DNA of 27,289 bases from Seison nebaliae (Eukaryota; Rotifera; Pararotatoria; Seisonacea; Seisonidae). The notes under the pieces are model-generated. The model had not been told where the DNA came from. It searched no databases and saw only the letters and a program-made list of their open reading frames with translations. The stretch spans positions 1 through 27,289 of the forward strand of contig JALJEE010001070.1 in assembly GCA_023231475.1 (NCBI GenBank), in the 5' to 3' direction. The first letter of the stretch is position 1, and each line of letters starts with the position of its first letter. A program made the translations under genes and the position numbers. Shown here one piece after another: positions 19,638-27,289 of this stretch.

Positions 19638-21407
19638 TTATTCCTTTTGCTTGTGCACTTCAGCTTCAATCTTAGCGACGATATTAGAGACACGTTGTAG
19701 TTGTTTGATTTGGTCATGAGGATTCGTATCTAAAATCGATTCAATTACTTCGCTACGGCTTCCTCTTAAGTCAATCGATTCGGTGTTACAAATGCTCTCA
19801 GATAATGTATAGTCACTTTTCGTATAAGGAATGAAATTTGCTAGTTTGTTACTAGAAGAATTGTTCTCGTCAAATGCATATGCGAATGGTGCATGGTGAA
19901 TTGGTGAACTATTTAGTTCAAATCGCGTTCGATAATTAAAGTCTCGACGAAGAAATGCATCAAGGTAATTGTCATTCATTGGATTCATTACCCTCATTTT
20001 CGATTCATATTGATTATTGTTGTCATTGGCTTGTGGATTATTTTGTTCATTCTGTTCATTCTGTTCATTCTGTTCATTCTGTGCATTCTGTGCATTCTGT
20101 TCATTCTGTTGCGTCGTATTATTATTATTCGCTGGGCGACTAACGTTTTCAACCACTTGTTGATTATTGTTACCATTCGCTGGTTGTGTTCCCCCTGGTG
20201 TATGGTGTGTAGCATGTCTTTGTACATGTGGATCATCGTCCATCTCTGCTGGCATATTACGTCTACGAGAATCTAAGTTAGTAGGGACGGTGGTCAAACG
20301 ATTATTTAACTTTTTATATGCGAATAATAACAATACTGCTATTAAGCCTGTGATCAGTAAGGTTATTATGATGGCACAGGTGTTACTCTTCTTTGCTGGT
20401 TCTGGTGGTGTTGGTTTCACTTTCATACCAGTATCTGCAACATTTGTAATTTTTCTTTGTTCTGGAGCTTTCGGAGTTGAAGTGACTTTAGTAGCATTCT
20501 TCGGTTTCTCATCTTTCTTTTCTTCTTTCTTCTCTTCCGATTTCTCCAGTTTTTTCTCTTCCTTCGAATTCATCGGCATCAGAATTAATGGTACCGGTTT
20601 CTTTTCAGTGGTCGATCTGTGCATAGCTTCAGGAGAAATTATTATAGGAACTGGTGCCGGTTGTTGTTGTTGCATTATGGTCTGTTGTGGCAAAACGGCA
20701 TCAGCCATTAAAACCCGTTGTTGTTGTTGCATTGCCGGTTGTTGTTGAATTTCAATTGTTGGTAAAAGTTGTTGAAGTGGTTGTTGAGTGCCTTGTTGTT
20801 GTATTATTTGTGGTTGTTGAACTTGCTGTGCCATTGGCGCCTGCACCACTATCGGATTAGGTTGTTGCATTTGCATTTGTGGTTGTTGTTGTTGTACTTG
20901 CATTTGCGGTTGTTGTTTTTGTACTTGCATTTGCGGTTGTTGTTGTTGTTGAACTTGCATTTGTGGTTGCGAAATTATTCGCTGTTGTTCATGTTGTAAA
21001 TGTTTCGAAGGATGTTGATGCACTTGATTATCCATTTTAGCTGAACGTTTTTCCGCTTGATGTTGTTGATGTTGCAACATTTTGTTTGCTTTCTCCGGAT
21101 TCATCGTCTTCACTTTGATGTTGGATTTCTCATTTAAATCCTTACCTGATTGCACTAGTACTAAAAGACGATCATCTGACGGTGGAAGTACGACGACCTT
21201 TGGATTTCGATGTTTCTCATGTTTCCCTTCATTTACCATGTTGGTTGGTTGTTGAGGTTGTTGTTGAGGTTGTTGTGCATTCTTCGACGTATCTTCCACA
21301 AATACAATCTTCTTTGACTCTTCCTTAGTGGAGCGCGAGACGCATATATTCGTAATAAAAAATAATAGACAGACGGAACGGAAGTTAATCTGCAAGACGA
21401 TACTCAT
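19638..21407 (-). CDS. Gln-rich single-pass membrane protein of unknown family
   Basis: 589-aa single-exon protein. A likely signal peptide (VCLLFFITNICVS, about residues 12-24) precedes a 315-residue outer region dominated by Gln. This includes imperfect PQMQVQQQQ units at about 148-182, and Lys/Glu-rich KKEEKK stretches at 282-303. One membrane helix (about 343-364, CAIIITLLITGLIAVLLLF) is followed by a basic KK/RRR stop-transfer region and an Asn/Gln-rich cytoplasmic tail. The tail has a tandem NEQ/NAQ tract (434-457) encoded by 9-bp repeats. The last 110 residues are more complex and end in a heptad-like helix. The predicted topology is type I. I recognise no domain. It is tandem with another unknown membrane protein upstream on the same strand. 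Confidence 0.75.
   Translation of the reverse strand: MSIVLQINFRSVCLLFFITNICVSRSTKEESKKIVFVEDTSKNAQQPQQQPQQPTNMVNEGKHEKHRNPKVVVLPPSDDRLLVLVQSGKDLNEKSNIKVKTMNPEKANKMLQHQQHQAEKRSAKMDNQVHQHPSKHLQHEQQRIISQPQMQVQQQQQPQMQVQKQQPQMQVQQQQPQMQMQQPNPIVVQAPMAQQVQQPQIIQQQGTQQPLQQLLPTIEIQQQPAMQQQQRVLMADAVLPQQTIMQQQQPAPVPIIISPEAMHRSTTEKKPVPLILMPMNSKEEKKLEKSEEKKEEKKDEKPKNATKVTSTPKAPEQRKITNVADTGMKVKPTPPEPAKKSNTCAIIITLLITGLIAVLLLFAYKKLNNRLTTVPTNLDSRRRNMPAEMDDDPHVQRHATHHTPGGTQPANGNNNQQVVENVSRPANNNNTTQQNEQNAQNAQNEQNEQNEQNEQNNPQANDNNNQYESKMRVMNPMNDNYLDAFLRRDFNYRTRFELNSSPIHHAPFAYAFDENNSSSNKLANFIPYTKSDYTLSESICNTESIDLRGSRSEVIESILDTNPHDQIKQLQRVSNIVAKIEAEVHKQKE
20045..20108. repeat. Tandem 9-bp minisatellite encoding (N-E/A-Q)n
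   Basis: Seven consecutive copies of a 9-bp unit, TTCATTCTG with a TGCATTCTG variant in two, encode alternating NEQ and NAQ triplets in the cytoplasmic tail. The frame is kept through all copies, so copy-number change would lengthen the tail by three residues at a time. Confidence 0.8.
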
Positions 21408-22042
21408 TTCACAAAAAGGAACAGAGATAATAAATTTTTAGAAGTATGTTGTAATTCGAAATGTGATACAAAAACGAAAATGAAAAAAATGAAATATTTT
21501 TAGATCAAATTAACAGATTTTAATTATAAAATATGATTATTACTTATCATTTTTCTCTCATAATTCCCTCTTCATTTAAAAAACACTTTTCATATGACAA
21601 CACTGCAGAATATTAATATTTCTTAAATTTATTAAATTTTTAAAATTTTTTATTTTCATATTTCCATATTTTCAAAAAAATTCCAAATTTCCCTTCTTTC
21701 GAATAAATGAATGAAAATATTTTTCCTCAATCTCAATCAGATTGTCCAAACTAATTTTCATTTTTTGCACAATTCACATTTTTTTCTTGATCGAAAATCC
21801 TTAAGCAAATCCTTCTGACCTTAATTTCCAATTTTATAATTTCATCATTTCTTCTAACGAATTTTAACATATTTTCAGTTTTTTAAAGCTATTTTTGAAG
21901 AATTTAAAGAGAAAAAAAACTTGTTTATTGGGAGCAGAAACAGTTTTAACTTAAAATCACTGCTATGCACAACATATAAACGATTATAAACGATAACAAG
22001 GTAAATTCAAATTATAGTTTTAGTAGTGTGTAAATTGAAAAT
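21408..22042. other. Intergenic region between the two tandem membrane protein genes
   Basis: This very AT-rich stretch must hold the promoter of the Q-rich protein and the 3' end of the upstream gene. A - strand AATAAA at 21924-21929 lies 114 nt past the upstream stop. A perfect tandem duplication of TATAAACGAT lies at 21975-21994. I see no gene. Confidence 0.55.
21975..21994. repeat. Tandem 10-bp duplication TATAAACGAT
   Basis: Two adjacent exact copies lie in the 3' UTR region of the upstream membrane protein, 49-68 nt past its stop codon. They are about one helical turn long. The function is unknown. Confidence 0.6.
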
Positions 22043-23785
22043 TTATCCTTCACTTTCTGTTGGGTCGAAGGTTTGTGAGGTTATCGAAGACTTTTGCAAC
22101 TGGTTCAAATTCTTCGATCGTTGCTTATGACTCAATGTTTTATTAGTGGCATTAAACGGTTTATCGTATGATTCAGTCGCTTTTATATGAGATTTGCGCA
22201 TAAAAATTTTCGATTTTAAATATCGTATTCTACATTTCTTACTGAGAGAGGTTGGTCTTAATATTCTCATATAACTCCTCTTCTTCTTATTAAACCTCTT
22301 TCGTCTATTCGGGAGTTTATTAGATAATTTCGTTTGATCATTTTCTTTGTTCAATTCATCAAGATTACTTCCATCGTTTTCAGTATTGTTCGAGAATGTA
22401 AATATAGGAGTTGGTGTCACACATACATCAGCATTAAGTACTGAATTGAAATCATTAAAAATTTTACTTTGGTAAGAATTATTATTCAAACTACCTTCAA
22501 TTTCACTTTTGACCTTCTTCTTCGATTTATTCTTCGTTTTACTGGACATTTTACTCTGTTGAGATTGTTTTCTCTTCGTACTATCAAGAGCAATTTTCGC
22601 GGCTTTTTTATTCTTCTCCACATCGTTCTCACTTTGAACTTTCGGTATATGTGGAGTATCGACTTTCTTATTTTTGGGTTTCTTACCGAAACAGACTTTT
22701 ACACATCCTTTCGGTGCTTTTTCTTCTTCAATTACAGGTTCATCATTCGTATTATACGAATCATCATAGAAGGCGAGTGGTATTGGAATAAACGATTTAA
22801 CAGGTTTAATTAACTTATAAGGTTTCCTCTTCTTCTTTTTTGGAGGAGGTTCCGAACTCGGAATTTTCCGTTGTTCTTTAAACATTCTTACCGTTACCCA
22901 ATTCTTGTTCTGTAATCTCTTTTTTTCGTTTTCTTGAGAAAAAATGGAAGTTCTATACAGGAAATCCTGTGTTACTTCAATGGCTGGTTTCAAACATTTC
23001 GGATTGAGACATGATGGAAAGTTACCATCATAATTACTAGAATTGTCATCATTCTCACCATCAACAGTTCGCCTCCTACATTCTATGCATTTAATGCATA
23101 TCATATAACAAGCGGAAGTTAAGAGACCCACACCTAATACAACGAGAAGGAAATATCCCATATATTTACCTTTAGTCAAGAGAGCTCTCTTCTCAACCAT
23201 AATTGCTGAGCCATTCTCATTTTCACGTTTGTTATCCGAAAGTTCATTTCTATAAGGACCCACATATTGGTCGACTGGTTTCGGTTTTTTCCGATGTTGA
23301 GTCTTTTCCGCAACTATTTTTAGTCCATAAATGTCTTGATATGCATTTCGCTCCAACCTCAAATCACTTGTATAATTGTCTAGATTCTTATGTGTATAGT
23401 TCGAAGGATTCTTGTCAATTTCCCTCACATTAAATCTATCATAGTTCGCTTTATTATTTATATCAGATGGATATATACCATTTATTTCATTATAATTCGC
23501 TAATTCATTCAATTTTACTTTTTGACTCAACTGAGGTATATCAACTGGTGGAAGGACCGGCATAATCATAGGCGTTTCTCTAGTCAGATTTGAATTTCCA
23601 TCTTCCTCAAAAATCTTCTGGGAAATATTGACGAAATTATCCAAAATATTAACTTGCGGAATAATGTATTTGCCGTCATTCATAAAATTAGTTAAAACAT
23701 TAGACAGTTCATGATGAATGTTAGTGGGATAAGTAAAAGTAAAATCGATTAATAAAAAAAAAATTTTAATAAATTTCTGCACCAT
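22043..23785 (-). CDS. Single-pass membrane protein with a basic cytoplasmic tail, unknown family
   Basis: 580 aa from the first ATG (23785); the open frame extends further upstream only through non-ATG codons. Choosing this ATG exposes a signal peptide (MVQKFIKIFFLLIDFTFTYP). An outer region of about 185 residues with several N-x-S/T sites follows. A helix at about 208-231 (YFLLVVLGVGLLTSACYMICI) is followed by a Cys-rich juxtamembrane segment, CIKCIECRRR, a candidate for palmitoylation. The remaining 340 residues are cytoplasmic, strongly Lys/Arg/Ser-rich, with KKKKRK, SKTKNKSKKK and RRKRFNKKKR clusters that resemble nuclear or nucleolar localisation signals. No known domain is recognised. 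It has the same orientation and layout as the neighbouring Q-rich membrane protein. Confidence 0.7.
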   Translation of the reverse strand: MVQKFIKIFFLLIDFTFTYPTNIHHELSNVLTNFMNDGKYIIPQVNILDNFVNISQKIFEEDGNSNLTRETPMIMPVLPPVDIPQLSQKVKLNELANYNEINGIYPSDINNKANYDRFNVREIDKNPSNYTHKNLDNYTSDLRLERNAYQDIYGLKIVAEKTQHRKKPKPVDQYVGPYRNELSDNKRENENGSAIMVEKRALLTKGKYMGYFLLVVLGVGLLTSACYMICIKCIECRRRTVDGENDDNSSNYDGNFPSCLNPKCLKPAIEVTQDFLYRTSIFSQENEKKRLQNKNWVTVRMFKEQRKIPSSEPPPKKKKRKPYKLIKPVKSFIPIPLAFYDDSYNTNDEPVIEEEKAPKGCVKVCFGKKPKNKKVDTPHIPKVQSENDVEKNKKAAKIALDSTKRKQSQQSKMSSKTKNKSKKKVKSEIEGSLNNNSYQSKIFNDFNSVLNADVCVTPTPIFTFSNNTENDGSNLDELNKENDQTKLSNKLPNRRKRFNKKKRSYMRILRPTSLSKKCRIRYLKSKIFMRKSHIKATESYDKPFNATNKTLSHKQRSKNLNQLQKSSITSQTFDPTESEG

Positions 23786-24141
23786 TTGACGAATATAAAT
23801 GAAAGTAAGATTGAAAAGATAATCAGGTACGTTAGGAAGAAAACAAGAGAACAAATTGAAAATTGAAATTTGACAAACGGTAAATAATTTACTGTTTTTC
23901 TCCTTCAATCTTTAAAAGAACTGACCGTCTTCCTTTCATCCATTCTCTCAAATATACTTTCCAATTATTCCTCCAATACTTTTCTCATTCTCTGAGAAGT
24001 TAATGAGTGAAGTGAACGGATTAACCATTAGAATTTCCTTCTGGAATATTTCGCCTTTTAAAAAAAGTGAAAACTCTTTTTTCTGCATTCTCCTTTTCTT
24101 TAACTTTTTTCATTCGAATTTTTTCTTTTTCTTTTCTTCTA
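23786..24141. promoter_or_regulatory. Divergent promoter region of two membrane protein genes
   Basis: 356 nt separate the start codons of the - strand basic-tailed protein and the + strand short anchored protein. The + half is a pyrimidine-rich stretch (many CTTTT and TTTTC runs) ending just before ATG, as in a 5' UTR or a splice acceptor. I see no clear TATA box. Confidence 0.4.
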
Positions 24142-24381
24142 ATGAATCCTTTGAACGAGGTGGAGATACCTATGGGTTCCCCGCGCAACAGTTTGACCGT
24201 TAATCCGGATGGAATGAGAAAAAGTACAAAATCAAAAATTCGAAGTAAACGCAAAGCGAGACAGTCGGGAATTACTACGAGTATTCAATCAGGAATTAAA
24301 TCACGGAAGAAAGAAGCCTTATTATTCGGGGGAATTTTTTTATTATTAGTCGTTATTGTTGTTGTTGCTCTTCAAATTTAA
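24142..24381 (+). CDS. Small protein with a C-terminal membrane anchor
   Basis: 79 aa from the first ATG. The first half is polar. Residues 26-57 are very basic (KSKIRSKRKAR, then SRKK). Residues 60-79 form one hydrophobic helix (LLFGGIFLLLVVIVVVAL) running to the C terminus. That is the layout of a tail-anchored or small ER membrane protein with a basic cytosolic face. Length and layout resemble several small ER/secretory proteins, but I cannot match a family. The long pyrimidine run just upstream leaves open that this is the last exon of a larger gene. Confidence 0.55.
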   Translation: MNPLNEVEIPMGSPRNSLTVNPDGMRKSTKSKIRSKRKARQSGITTSIQSGIKSRKKEALLFGGIFLLLVVIVVVALQI

Positions 24382-24499
24382 AAAATCTTAATTTTATTCC
24401 TATCTCAATATTCGATAAAAACGATTCAACTTTAATTCATTCTACTCTTTTTTTTACTTTTTTACTCTATTTTAAAACAAAATTTGAAATGAAATTTTT

Positions 24500-24505
24500 T
24501 TTATT
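24500..24505 (-). terminator. Candidate poly(A) signal of the TRAIP-like gene
   Basis: AATAAA on the - strand lies 113 nt past the TRAIP-like stop codon, in the 236-nt gap between two convergent genes. Confidence 0.4.
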
Positions 24506-24617
24506 GGAACAAAAAACTCTATTGACATAAAAGTGGAAACGGAATTGTTATAAAAATATTTCTCCTTAAATGATCCTCCTTGTTTTCATCAAAATAAATT
24601 TGTTTAATTGAATCTTT

Positions 24618-25694
24618 TCAATGAGCTTTCCGATATTTCAATAGAATGAGATTGGGACGAGCGAAATGTTTCGATTGTCTTCTCTTCCGATGGTAAGGCG
24701 ACGAATTTGATGAACATTGTACTGGCGATGCAAAAAGTGCCTGTTGTTGTGTCAACGGTTTTCTTGTCGTTGTTAATGTTGTTGTTTTTTCTTTCTCCAT
24801 TTCCAATTGTTTCGTACGAAATTTATATTCGAAACCATGCCGAATGGAATTATCAGTAAAAATGAATTGAATTTTTTCGATGTCCTTCTCCTCTTCATTC
24901 TCTAAACGAACACTGAGAATTCTTTCGACGGAATCAGTTGAAGGTTTGATGGTAATTTTGAATGATTCTCCAGTCTCTTTCTGATGAGCTAATTTGAATA
25001 AAGAATATTTCATTATATTAAATTTCTTTTCCATCGTGCAATATTTGAGTCGATCTTCTTCTCTTTTTGTTCGCATTTTATCGATAATCTCATTTCTTGC
25101 TTTCAAATATTTTATCAATACTTTATTCTCCATATTCTCATATTGATGATAAGTGATTGAGGAAGTACCCGTTTCTTTCAATTCATTTACATCTTTCATC
25201 ATTTTGATTTCTTCTTCTAACTCTTCATTCCTTTTCATTATATTCTCGTTCAGTTGTTTAGTATGATTGTACAATTTGTAGCCAACTTCATATTTGAAAG
25301 TTTTCTCTTTTTGTAAAGTTAATTTTGTTGAAATATTTTCCGTTTCTTTTCTCAGCTCGTTACATTTGTCCTCTAACAATTTATTGCATTCTTCAATATT
25401 TCTCATTTTCTCTTCTTTCTCCTTATTCTTCTTTCTTAATTGATTCAATTCCAAATTAAGTCCCTCAACTGATTTACTTGACTCATCCACTGGTACACTC
25501 AATATTAAACTTCGAATAATCATTGTATTCTGACATTTATATCGACATAAAGGACAAGCTACGAATCTTTTCGTTCCAATCCACGAATCGAAACAATAAG
25601 AATGAAATACATGACCACAAGGACAGACACACAAATCCGTCTTGCCTTCCGTCACAAACTCCTTATTTGTGCAGATCGCACATTCGATTAACAT
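24618..25694 (-). CDS. TRAIP-like RING E3 ubiquitin ligase
   Basis: 358 aa from the first ATG (a GTG two codons earlier is not needed). A RING-H2 finger lies at the extreme N terminus, with all eight zinc ligands: C5, C8, C26, H28, H31, C34, C47, C50. It is followed by a long charged coiled coil (about 70-215) and a variable tail with basic C-terminal motifs (HRKRRQS). An N-terminal RING directly joined to a coiled coil, with IECAIC at the start and CPLCR at the end, is the TRAIP (TRIP/NOPO) architecture, known for ubiquitylating the CMG helicase and other factors at stalled replication forks in the nucleus. The RING is certain; the TRAIP identity is likely but rests on layout. The protein is shorter than human TRAIP (469 aa), and I do not see a clear C-terminal PIP box. 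Confidence 0.75.
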   Translation of the reverse strand: MLIECAICTNKEFVTEGKTDLCVCPCGHVFHSYCFDSWIGTKRFVACPLCRYKCQNTMIIRSLILSVPVDESSKSVEGLNLELNQLRKKNKEKEEKMRNIEECNKLLEDKCNELRKETENISTKLTLQKEKTFKYEVGYKLYNHTKQLNENIMKRNEELEEEIKMMKDVNELKETGTSSITYHQYENMENKVLIKYLKARNEIIDKMRTKREEDRLKYCTMEKKFNIMKYSLFKLAHQKETGESFKITIKPSTDSVERILSVRLENEEEKDIEKIQFIFTDNSIRHGFEYKFRTKQLEMEKEKTTTLTTTRKPLTQQQALFASPVQCSSNSSPYHRKRRQSKHFARPNLILLKYRKAH

Positions 25695-26406
25695 ATCCAC
25701 ACAGTATGGAACTACGAATGAGAATTTTTACTTTAAATAACAAATTAAATAGTTATTAAAGCCAACTTTTAAAGGATTTTTATCATATCATCTAAATATC
25801 ATAATTTTAACCATCAATTTCACCAAAACAAAAATCCTACATTTTTTCTCTCAATTAACATACGTAATCATTAACCATGTTGAAATTTTTTTTGGAAACT
25901 TTTGGTAACTTTTTAACAGTTTTTATTCATAAAAACTTTCTTTGGAAACTTTACGAAGCTTTTCTATAAAATTTTATTTAAAAATCTTTATAAAATTTAA
26001 AATTTGATTTTTTATCAAAAAAGACCATAAATAATCAAAAGACAAATTATAAAACGTTTTAAAGGGATATTTATTTATATACACCGCTTATAACGTATTA
26101 AACTGTTATTATTATTATTATTATAAATATATTATAAAGATCTTACTGATATTAAACTGATTAGTTTAAACTTTTAAGTTTTTATTGTTACGAAAGAAGG
26201 AACTCATTTCATTGAAATTTATCATTGAGTAGATGTGATAAACATTAATTGTAAAAGACTTTTTAGCCAAGATTCATTTAATTAATTGCAGTTAATTGAC
26301 TTTTATTCTGTGCACTTAATTTTTAAGTTGTTCATATCGTCCAAAAACATTAAAATTGAAAATTTCACTTTATTCACTTTTGGTCACGCTTTTCTCGTTT
26401 ATCTTT
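25695..26406. other. Divergent intergenic region, TRAIP-like gene / three-exon gene
   Basis: About 710 nt of very AT-rich sequence lies between two divergent genes. It holds three copies of a TTTGG(A/T)AACTTT motif and an ATT microsatellite at about 26106-26125. I see no coding sequence. Confidence 0.55.
25891..25952. repeat. Three copies of TTTGG(A/T)AACTTT
   Basis: Copies lie at 25891-25902 (TTTGGAAACTTT), 25901-25912 (TTTGGTAACTTT, sharing two bases) and 25941-25952 (TTTGGAAACTTT). The spacing is 10 and 40 bp, whole helical turns, which suits a cluster of protein-binding sites between two divergent genes. The factor is unknown. Confidence 0.5.
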
Positions 26407-26821
26407 ATGAGATATATAATCTTCAAATTCATTTCGTTTTCCGTTTTATTTTTGGAATTTGAGGGAACGGATATTGGTAAAAAAATAATAGATGATTTTG
26501 AAAAAGAAATAAAAGAACTAAATATAGGTTAAATTTCGTGGTGAGGAAATGTGACGAATTATTTCGACAATTAGAACACTGGAAAGCTGAATATTATACA
26601 TTTAGAACACATGAGATTATAAAGGTATTTTTTGGTTCCATATTTATCAGCAGTTTATTTACGTTCTTTATTATTTATCTATTGAGCACAATGAAATATC
26701 TCAATCGATATGGTATACGTCCGGTATTCGTTGCACCGGTTTCCATACTAATAATCTGACTCATTTATACATTTTGATTTTGTAGGATGAGTTTCCCATT
26801 GAGGACGTAGATGAAGATTAG
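26407..26821 (+). CDS. Small single-pass membrane protein, three exons
   Basis: Reconstructed exons: 26407-26527, 26575-26738, 26786-26821, giving 106 aa. Removing two 47-nt introns (GTTAAA...TTAG and GTTTCC...TGTAG) joins three short frames across the boundaries. The product has a hydrophobic N terminus (IIFKFISFSVLFL, possible signal peptide), a charged segment with DDFEKEIKE, one membrane helix (VFFGSIFISSLFTFFIIYLL), a basic KYLNRYGIR stop-transfer region and a short acidic tail ending DEFPIEDVDED. Intron 2 contains ACTAATAA, a good branch site. Alternative donors exist: for intron 1 at 26477 (GTAAAA, same phase) and for intron 2 a few codons earlier. No family is recognised, and an upstream exon cannot be excluded. 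Confidence 0.6.
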
Positions 26822-26833
26822 AAAGACCATACC

Positions 26834-26856
26834 ATCTCATTATGATACAATGAGAT
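26834..26856. repeat. Perfect 8-bp stem-loop in a 3' UTR
   Basis: ATCTCATT (26834-26841) and AATGAGAT (26849-26856) pair perfectly around a 7-nt loop, starting 12 nt after the stop of the three-exon gene. It could be a 3' UTR structural element. Confidence 0.5.
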
Positions 26857-27075
26857 TAAAGTCATTATAAAAACCAAAAATTGCTTTAAATTTATATCGT
26901 ATCCTTTTGGCGTAAATTAAAAGGTTGTAAAATGTATGACAACTAATTTTGTTGTAACTCATAATAATAAAAACAGTTTTAATAACCAAATAGTATAACA
27001 ATTTCTTAGAATGATGTACTATTTTCCTATCTCACAAACTATTTTAATATATATCCTATACATAGATATATATAC

Positions 27076-27145
27076 TATATAAAAAAATACATTATGGTAT
27101 TCATCATTAAAGAAAATTCGGCACCATGATGTATTTTTTTATATA
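27076..27145 (+). repeat. 23-bp hairpin, pre-miRNA- or MITE-like
   Basis: The arms at 27076-27098 and 27123-27145 are complementary over 23 positions with a single non-Watson-Crick position (27093/27128). In a + strand transcript that position would be a U-G wobble, so the RNA stem is fully paired. The loop is 24 nt and the total is 70 nt, a plausible pre-microRNA size. A foldback transposon remnant is the main alternative. Confidence 0.45.
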
Positions 27146-27289
27146 TAAATAAAAATAATGTTGAAATTTTAAAAATTTTTTGATTCTTGTCATTTGGAAA
27201 ATGAGTGTCTCATATTGCCCCAACCACTTCATTTAATATTTATATAAAATTTAATTATAATTCTAACTAATTCATGTCAATTTCAAGTT

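Larger units (their letters stand above)
26822..27289. other. 3' flank of the three-exon gene with two hairpins
   Basis: AT-rich sequence to the window edge, with no gene seen. It contains a short perfect stem-loop 12 nt after the stop codon and a long 23-bp hairpin at 27076-27145. AATAATAAAAAC at about 26962 offers an AATAAA for the upstream gene. Confidence 0.5.

Noticed and set aside
20010-20999. Several + strand frames opposite the Q-rich gene (HSV, Val and Leu runs)
   Set aside because: They are antisense shadows of the NEQ and PQMQVQQQ repeats; only the - strand gives signal peptide, membrane helix and a complete frame.
23786-23908. N-terminal extension of the basic-tailed membrane protein
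   Set aside because: The upstream 41 codons are open but start at TTG. Using the first ATG puts the signal peptide at the N terminus, which is the expected layout.
1-27289. tRNA genes and CRISPR arrays
   Set aside because: I saw no A-box/B-box pair at tRNA spacing with a cloverleaf, and no regularly spaced repeats. The sequence is clearly animal nuclear DNA.

Overview
This is a gene-dense, AT-rich stretch of a small animal genome. Evidence for an animal nucleus: an intact RNA polymerase III largest subunit, a White-type ABCG half-transporter, NDUFAF2, TRABD, HIGD2A and a TRAIP-like RING protein, with introns of about 45-75 nt, mostly 45-53. The phylum cannot be fixed from sequence alone. Nematodes, acariform mites and other compact bilaterians all remain possible.

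Layout. 1-1.7 kb: a less AT-rich segment with inverted repeats and a decayed Penelope-like reverse transcriptase fragment. 1.65-4.24 kb (-): ABCG transporter, nine exons. 4.46-8.90 kb (-): POLR3A/RPC1 in one exon. 9.19-10.89 kb (+): NDUFAF2 then TRABD, 99 nt apart. 10.92-11.28 kb (-): HIGD2A, convergent with TRABD, with overlapping 3' ends. 12.67-14.86 kb (-): seven-exon ankyrin-repeat protein. 14.9-19.6 kb: about 4.8 kb with no gene I can support, only microsatellites, hairpins and small ORFs. 19.64-23.79 kb (-): two tandem, intronless single-pass membrane proteins of unknown family. 24.14-24.38 kb (+): short protein with a C-terminal membrane anchor. 24.62-25.69 kb (-): TRAIP-like RING E3. 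26.41-26.82 kb (+): a three-exon small membrane protein, visible only after removing two 47-nt introns.

The most unusual signal is the splicing grammar. In my reconstruction all 16 introns of three unrelated genes begin with GTT instead of the usual GTA/GTG, and there is no shared sequence after those three bases. About ten of these donors are fixed by reading frame plus conserved protein motifs. The rest had an alternative donor, and I chose GTT.

Functionally, 9.2-11.3 kb forms a mitochondrial cluster (complex I assembly, a TraB outer-membrane type protein, respiratory supercomplex factor). The other genes have no obvious joint pathway. Coding starts given here are true ATG codons; several longer open frames begin only at TTG or GTG and were trimmed or rejected.
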